A stretch of 64,000 nucleotides of DNA from Streptomyces spiroverticillatus (lineage in GTDB: Bacteria > Actinomycetota > Actinomycetes > Streptomycetales > Streptomycetaceae). The DNA is taken from NCBI GenBank assembly GCA_014650415.1, contig BMUX01000007.1, positions 123,760 to 187,759 of the forward strand. The letters are read 5' to 3'. The notes under the pieces were generated by a model. The model worked only from the letters and a program-made list of their open reading frames with translations. It did no database searches and was not told the origin of the DNA. The number at the start of each line of letters is the position of its first letter. Position 1 is the stretch's first letter. A program made the translations under genes and the position numbers. This document shows positions 60,888-64,000 of this stretch, piece by piece.

Positions 60888-61975
60888 TGTTGGTTGCGCA
60901 AGAGGGGCGGGTCCGGGAGGCCGGAACCGAACCCCCCATACCGGGTTCGGCGAGACTCCATCGGCCCACGCTGTGGGCGGCCGCCGCCCTGCTGCTGCTC
61001 CTGGCGGCGCTGTGCGTGCTGTCCCTGCTGATCGGCTCGGGCTCCAACCCGATCGCCAAGGCCTGGGGCTTCCTCACCGGCGACCCCGCCGCCCGCGCGG
61101 ACGCGCAGATCAGGCTGGCCGTCATGGACGTACGCCTGCCCCGCACGATCGCCGGACTGCTCGTCGGCAATGCGCTCGGCGCGGCCGGCTGCCTCCTCCA
61201 GGCCGTCACCCGCAACCCCCTCGCCGAGACCGGACTGCTCGGCGTCAACTCCGGTGCGGCGCTCGGAGTTGTGATCGGACTCACGTACTTCCACATCACC
61301 TCCGCGTACGCGGTCCTGGTGTGGGCGCTGGTCGGCGGCATGGCGGCGAGCGCCGTCGTCCTACTGCTCGCCGCGTCCGGGCGGGCCGCCGGATCCCCGC
61401 TGCGGCTGGTGCTCGCGGGCTCCGCGCTCGGGGCGACCTTCCACGGGGCCACGTCGTACGTACTGCTCGGCACCCAGTCGACCTTCGACACGTACCGCTA
61501 CTGGACCATCGGCTCCCTCGCGGGCATCGAGACCAAGGACACGCTGCCGCTGCTGCCGCTCATCGCGGTCGGACTCGCGGTCGCCTTCCTGTCCGTACGG
61601 CCGCTGTCCGCGCTGGCGCTCGGCGACGACAGCGCACGCTCCCTCGGGCACCACCCCGGGCGCATCCGGCTCACCGTCGCCGTCGCGGTGACGCTGCTCG
61701 CCGGGTCGGCGGTGGCACTGGCCGGACCGATCGCCTTCCTCGGACTGCTCGCGCCGTACGCGGCACGGTCCGTCACCGGGCCCCGGATGGGCGGCCAGTT
61801 GGTGCTGTCCGGGCTGGTCGGGGCGTGCGTGATGATCGTCGCCGACCTGCTGGCCCGGGTCGTGATCCGGCCCTGGGAGACGCCGGTGAGCGTGCTGCTG
61901 GCGTTTATCGGCGGGCCGCTGCTGATCTGGATCGCGCGGTCGCGGCGGATGTCGACGGCGGGGGCGAGCGCATGA
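60887..61975 (+). CDS. FecCD-type siderophore permease 1
   Basis: A 362-residue permease with about ten hydrophobic segments. Family features are VRLPRTIAGLLVGNALGAAGCLLQAVTRNPLAETGLLGVNSGAALGVV, WTIGSLAG and the C-terminal IAFLGLLAPYAARSVTG. Its ATG lies at the end of the iron box, without a ribosome site, so the message may be leaderless. The stop overlaps the next start (ATGA). Confidence 0.9.
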   Translation: MLVAQEGRVREAGTEPPIPGSARLHRPTLWAAAALLLLLAALCVLSLLIGSGSNPIAKAWGFLTGDPAARADAQIRLAVMDVRLPRTIAGLLVGNALGAAGCLLQAVTRNPLAETGLLGVNSGAALGVVIGLTYFHITSAYAVLVWALVGGMAASAVVLLLAASGRAAGSPLRLVLAGSALGATFHGATSYVLLGTQSTFDTYRYWTIGSLAGIETKDTLPLLPLIAVGLAVAFLSVRPLSALALGDDSARSLGHHPGRIRLTVAVAVTLLAGSAVALAGPIAFLGLLAPYAARSVTGPRMGGQLVLSGLVGACVMIVADLLARVVIRPWETPVSVLLAFIGGPLLIWIARSRRMSTAGASA

Positions 61976-63075
61976 GTACGCGTTCTCGTGTTCCGTACGA
62001 GAAGACCTCGTCCGGCAAGGTGCTGACCCCGCCCGACTCCACCCCGCTGCGGCTCGGCGCGTTCTCCTGGCTCTTCCCCTACCGCAGCGCCCTCGCGGCC
62101 GTCGGGCTCGCCCTGCTGATCGGCGGCATCGTCACCTTCGCCGCGTTCGCCAGCTCCACCAGCATGAGCCTCGGCGACAGCCTCGCCGGGCTCCTCGGCA
62201 CCGGCGACCGCGCCACCGTCATGCTCGTACGGGAGTTCCGGCTGCCCCGTATCGCGGTCGGCCTGATGGTCGGTGCGGCCCTCGGCATCGCGGGCTGCCT
62301 CACCCAGACCTTGGCCGGAAACCGCCTCGCCACCCCCGACGTCATCGGCGTCAACGACGGCGCCACGGCGGCCGTGGTCGCCTCCGTCGTCGGCTCCTCC
62401 ACCGGAATGATCGGCGACTGGTGGCTGGGACCGCTCGGCGCGGCGGCCGCAGCCATGCTCGTCGTCGCGTGTGCGGGCGGGGCGGGGCACGCCGGGTACC
62501 GGATCCTGGTGGTCGGCATCGGTGTCTCCACGGTCATCGGGGCGGTGACCGATCTCGTGATGTCGCGGGAGAACGACAACACCGCCGGTGGTGTCTTCCT
62601 GTGGACCGTCGGGTCGTTGAACGGGCGGGACTGGGGGGTGGGGACCCCGCTTGTGTACCTGTTGGTGGTGCTTGTGCCGTTGGCGCTGGTGGCGGGCAGT
62701 CGGCTGCAACTGCTGCGGTTCGACGACGACATGGCCGCCACGCTCGGCGTCAACGTCTCCCGGGTACGGGCCGTCACCCTGGCGCTCGCCGTCGTGCTCT
62801 CCGGCATCGCGGTCGGCATCGGCGGGCCCATCGCCTTCGTCGCCCTCGCCGCGCCGGTGCTCGCCGCGCGGCTCAGCGGGCCCACCCGGGTCCCGATCAT
62901 CGGCTCGGCGCTCGTCGGTGCGGCACTCGTCGCCGGGGCCGACGCGCTCGGGCGGGTCATCGCGCCGGTCGAGATCCCGGTGGGCGTCGTGACGAGTGTT
63001 CTCGGCGGGCCGTTTTTGTTGTGGGTGCTGTTCGGCAAGACATCTGATCGTCCTTCTCGGACCGGAAAGGCCTGA
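61972..63075 (+). CDS. FecCD-type siderophore permease 2
   Basis: A 367-residue permease, partner of the preceding one; together they form the membrane channel. It has VREFRLPRIAVGLMVGAALGIAGCLTQTLAGNRLATPDVIGVNDGAT, FLWTVGSLNGRDW and IGGPIAFVALAAPVLAARLSGP. The first ~40 residues are hydrophilic. Translation is coupled to the first permease by a four-base overlap. Confidence 0.9.
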   Translation: MSTRSRVPYEKTSSGKVLTPPDSTPLRLGAFSWLFPYRSALAAVGLALLIGGIVTFAAFASSTSMSLGDSLAGLLGTGDRATVMLVREFRLPRIAVGLMVGAALGIAGCLTQTLAGNRLATPDVIGVNDGATAAVVASVVGSSTGMIGDWWLGPLGAAAAAMLVVACAGGAGHAGYRILVVGIGVSTVIGAVTDLVMSRENDNTAGGVFLWTVGSLNGRDWGVGTPLVYLLVVLVPLALVAGSRLQLLRFDDDMAATLGVNVSRVRAVTLALAVVLSGIAVGIGGPIAFVALAAPVLAARLSGPTRVPIIGSALVGAALVAGADALGRVIAPVEIPVGVVTSVLGGPFLLWVLFGKTSDRPSRTGKA

Positions 63076-63081
63076 AGTCCC

Positions 63082-63873
63082 GTGGAACTGACCGTAGAGG
63101 CGCTCACCGCCGGCTACCCCGGCCATCCCGTCGTCGACGGCGTCGACCTCACCGTCCCCAGCGGGCAGGTCGTCGCGATCGTCGGGCCCAACGGATGCGG
63201 CAAGTCGACCCTGCTGCGGGCCGTCGCCCGACTGCACAAGCCGGACTCCGGGACGGTACGGGCGGGTGAGGAGGACGTCTGGGGGCTCACCCAGCGGAAG
63301 GCCGCCCACCGCATCGCCTTGCTCGCACAGTCGCCGCAGGCGCCGGAGGCGGTCACCGTCGCAGGGCTCGTACGGTACGGGCGCCACCCGCACCAGGGGC
63401 TGTTCCGGCAGTGGTCCCGGGAGGACGAGGCTGCGGTGCGGGCCGCGTTGGAGGCCACGGGGACCCTGTCGCTCGCCGAGCGGAGGCTCGACCAGCTGTC
63501 CGGCGGGCAGCGGCAGCGGTGCTGGCTGGCGATGGTGCTGGCGCAGGAGACGCCGATCGTGCTTCTCGACGAGCCGACGAGTGCGCTCGATCTGGGGCAC
63601 GCGGTGGAGGTGCTGTCGCTGGTGCGGGAGGTCGCGGCGGCGGGGCGGACCGTGGTGATGGTGCTGCACGATCTGGCGAGTGCGGCGCGGTATGCGGATG
63701 TGGTCGTGGCGATGAATGAGGGGCGGGTGGTGGCGCATGGGCCCGCCCGGGAGGTCGTCACCGCGGCGCTGGTGAAGGAGCTTTACGGGGTGGAGGCGGA
63801 TGTGCTGGAGGCGCCGGGGGACGGGGCGCCGGTGGTGGTGCCGAGGGCGGGGGCATTGGCCCCGGTGGGCTGA
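63082..63873 (+). CDS. Siderophore ABC transporter ATPase (FepC-like)
   Basis: A 263-residue ATPase: Walker A GPNGCGKST near residue 38, signature LSGGQRQR, Walker B PIVLLDEPTSALDL, and H-loop VLHDLASA. Begins at a GTG six bases after the permease stop with GGAAAGG upstream. Drives import of the ferric catecholate. Confidence 0.92.
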   Translation: MELTVEALTAGYPGHPVVDGVDLTVPSGQVVAIVGPNGCGKSTLLRAVARLHKPDSGTVRAGEEDVWGLTQRKAAHRIALLAQSPQAPEAVTVAGLVRYGRHPHQGLFRQWSREDEAAVRAALEATGTLSLAERRLDQLSGGQRQRCWLAMVLAQETPIVLLDEPTSALDLGHAVEVLSLVREVAAAGRTVVMVLHDLASAARYADVVVAMNEGRVVAHGPAREVVTAALVKELYGVEADVLEAPGDGAPVVVPRAGALAPVG

Positions 63874-64000
63874 GGGGCCTCCCCTCCCTCGCCCCCTTGG
63901 GCGGCGGGGCCGCCCCCCGGGGGCGGGACGGGCGGGCAAGGGGGCGGTACGCCCGATCCGGGCCCGCCCCGGTTCCGGCCCCTGCCCGCACCTTGCACGC
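63874..64000. repeat. Right-edge gap with dispersed repeat (copy 2)
   Basis: Gene-free sequence after the ATPase stop. From about 63890 to 63990 it repeats, with scattered changes, the sequence at about 39850-39950 (shared blocks cttgggcggcggggcc and cgggcgggcaagggggcgg). It can form GC-rich hairpins and lies just after a stop codon, as does the other copy. Confidence 0.65.

Overview
The window comes from a high-GC actinomycete, almost certainly Streptomyces or a close relative. Coding regions have GC-rich third positions, GTG and TTG starts are common, stop/start overlaps of the ATGA/GTGA type are frequent, and several known Streptomyces-type features are present (IdeR/DmdR-type iron boxes, leaderless regulator genes, ABC-F, ROK, DUF2254 and LLM families). 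I used sequence only. Names rest on motifs I could read, not on searches.

Layout. 1-3024: left edge of an operon on the minus strand with a phenylacetate-CoA-ligase-like adenylating enzyme (cut by the window) preceded by a group II PLP decarboxylase. 3025-3979: a 955-base gene-free stretch. 3980-8478: a degenerate class I/II aminotransferase homologue, two metallo-beta-lactamase-fold hydrolases, a DedA/VTT membrane protein and a small recombinase-like protein. 8573-15343: a membrane phosphodiesterase of the alkaline phosphatase superfamily, an APC amino-acid/polyamine antiporter and a MoxR ATPase / DUF2201-VWA pair. 15360-23198: secreted DUF11-type protein, two oxidoreductases, and several regulators (XRE, LysR, AraC) with their neighbours, including a truncated methyltransferase remnant. 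23224-31483: tandem secreted serine peptidases, a ricin-type lectin, aldo/keto reductase, methyltransferase, ABC-F protein and long-chain acyl-CoA synthetase. 31813-38304: beta-helix protein, LysR/SBF transporter/[2Fe-2S] protein, FdhD, FabH-like KAS III. 38537-45969: a complete sugar-type operon (ROK regulator, ABC ATPase, permease, lipoprotein, Gfo/Idh/MocA dehydrogenase, xylose-isomerase-like TIM barrel). 45976-48144: DUF2254 membrane protein, small secreted protein, tRNA-Leu(GAG) with a strong terminator.

48161-63873 is the most interesting part. It holds a catecholate siderophore locus. The synthesis operon on the minus strand runs dhbE/entE, isochorismatase, stand-alone aryl carrier protein, an EntF-like C-A-T-TE synthetase whose readable adenylation-pocket residues match the serine code, and MbtH. 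Beside it are an Fes-type esterase and an uptake system (lipoprotein, two FecCD permeases, ATPase). An excellent iron box overlaps the start of the first permease gene and a weaker one lies before fes. Directly upstream of fes sits a compact cassette I do not recognise: a 69-residue peptide with a Tat-like leader and a short Cys/Asp-rich tail, two hairpins, then two tandem JmjC/cupin-type Fe(II)/2-oxoglutarate oxygenases that share near-identical DNA tracts. I propose this as a candidate RiPP (ribosomally made, oxygenase-modified peptide), possibly metal-related given its position.

Other points for a second look are a set of eight genes with a TANNNT hexamer 6-7 bases before the start codon (leaderless transcripts), an aminotransferase fold that has lost its PLP lysine, a single-base frameshift in a gene next to the tRNA, and dispersed intergenic repeats.
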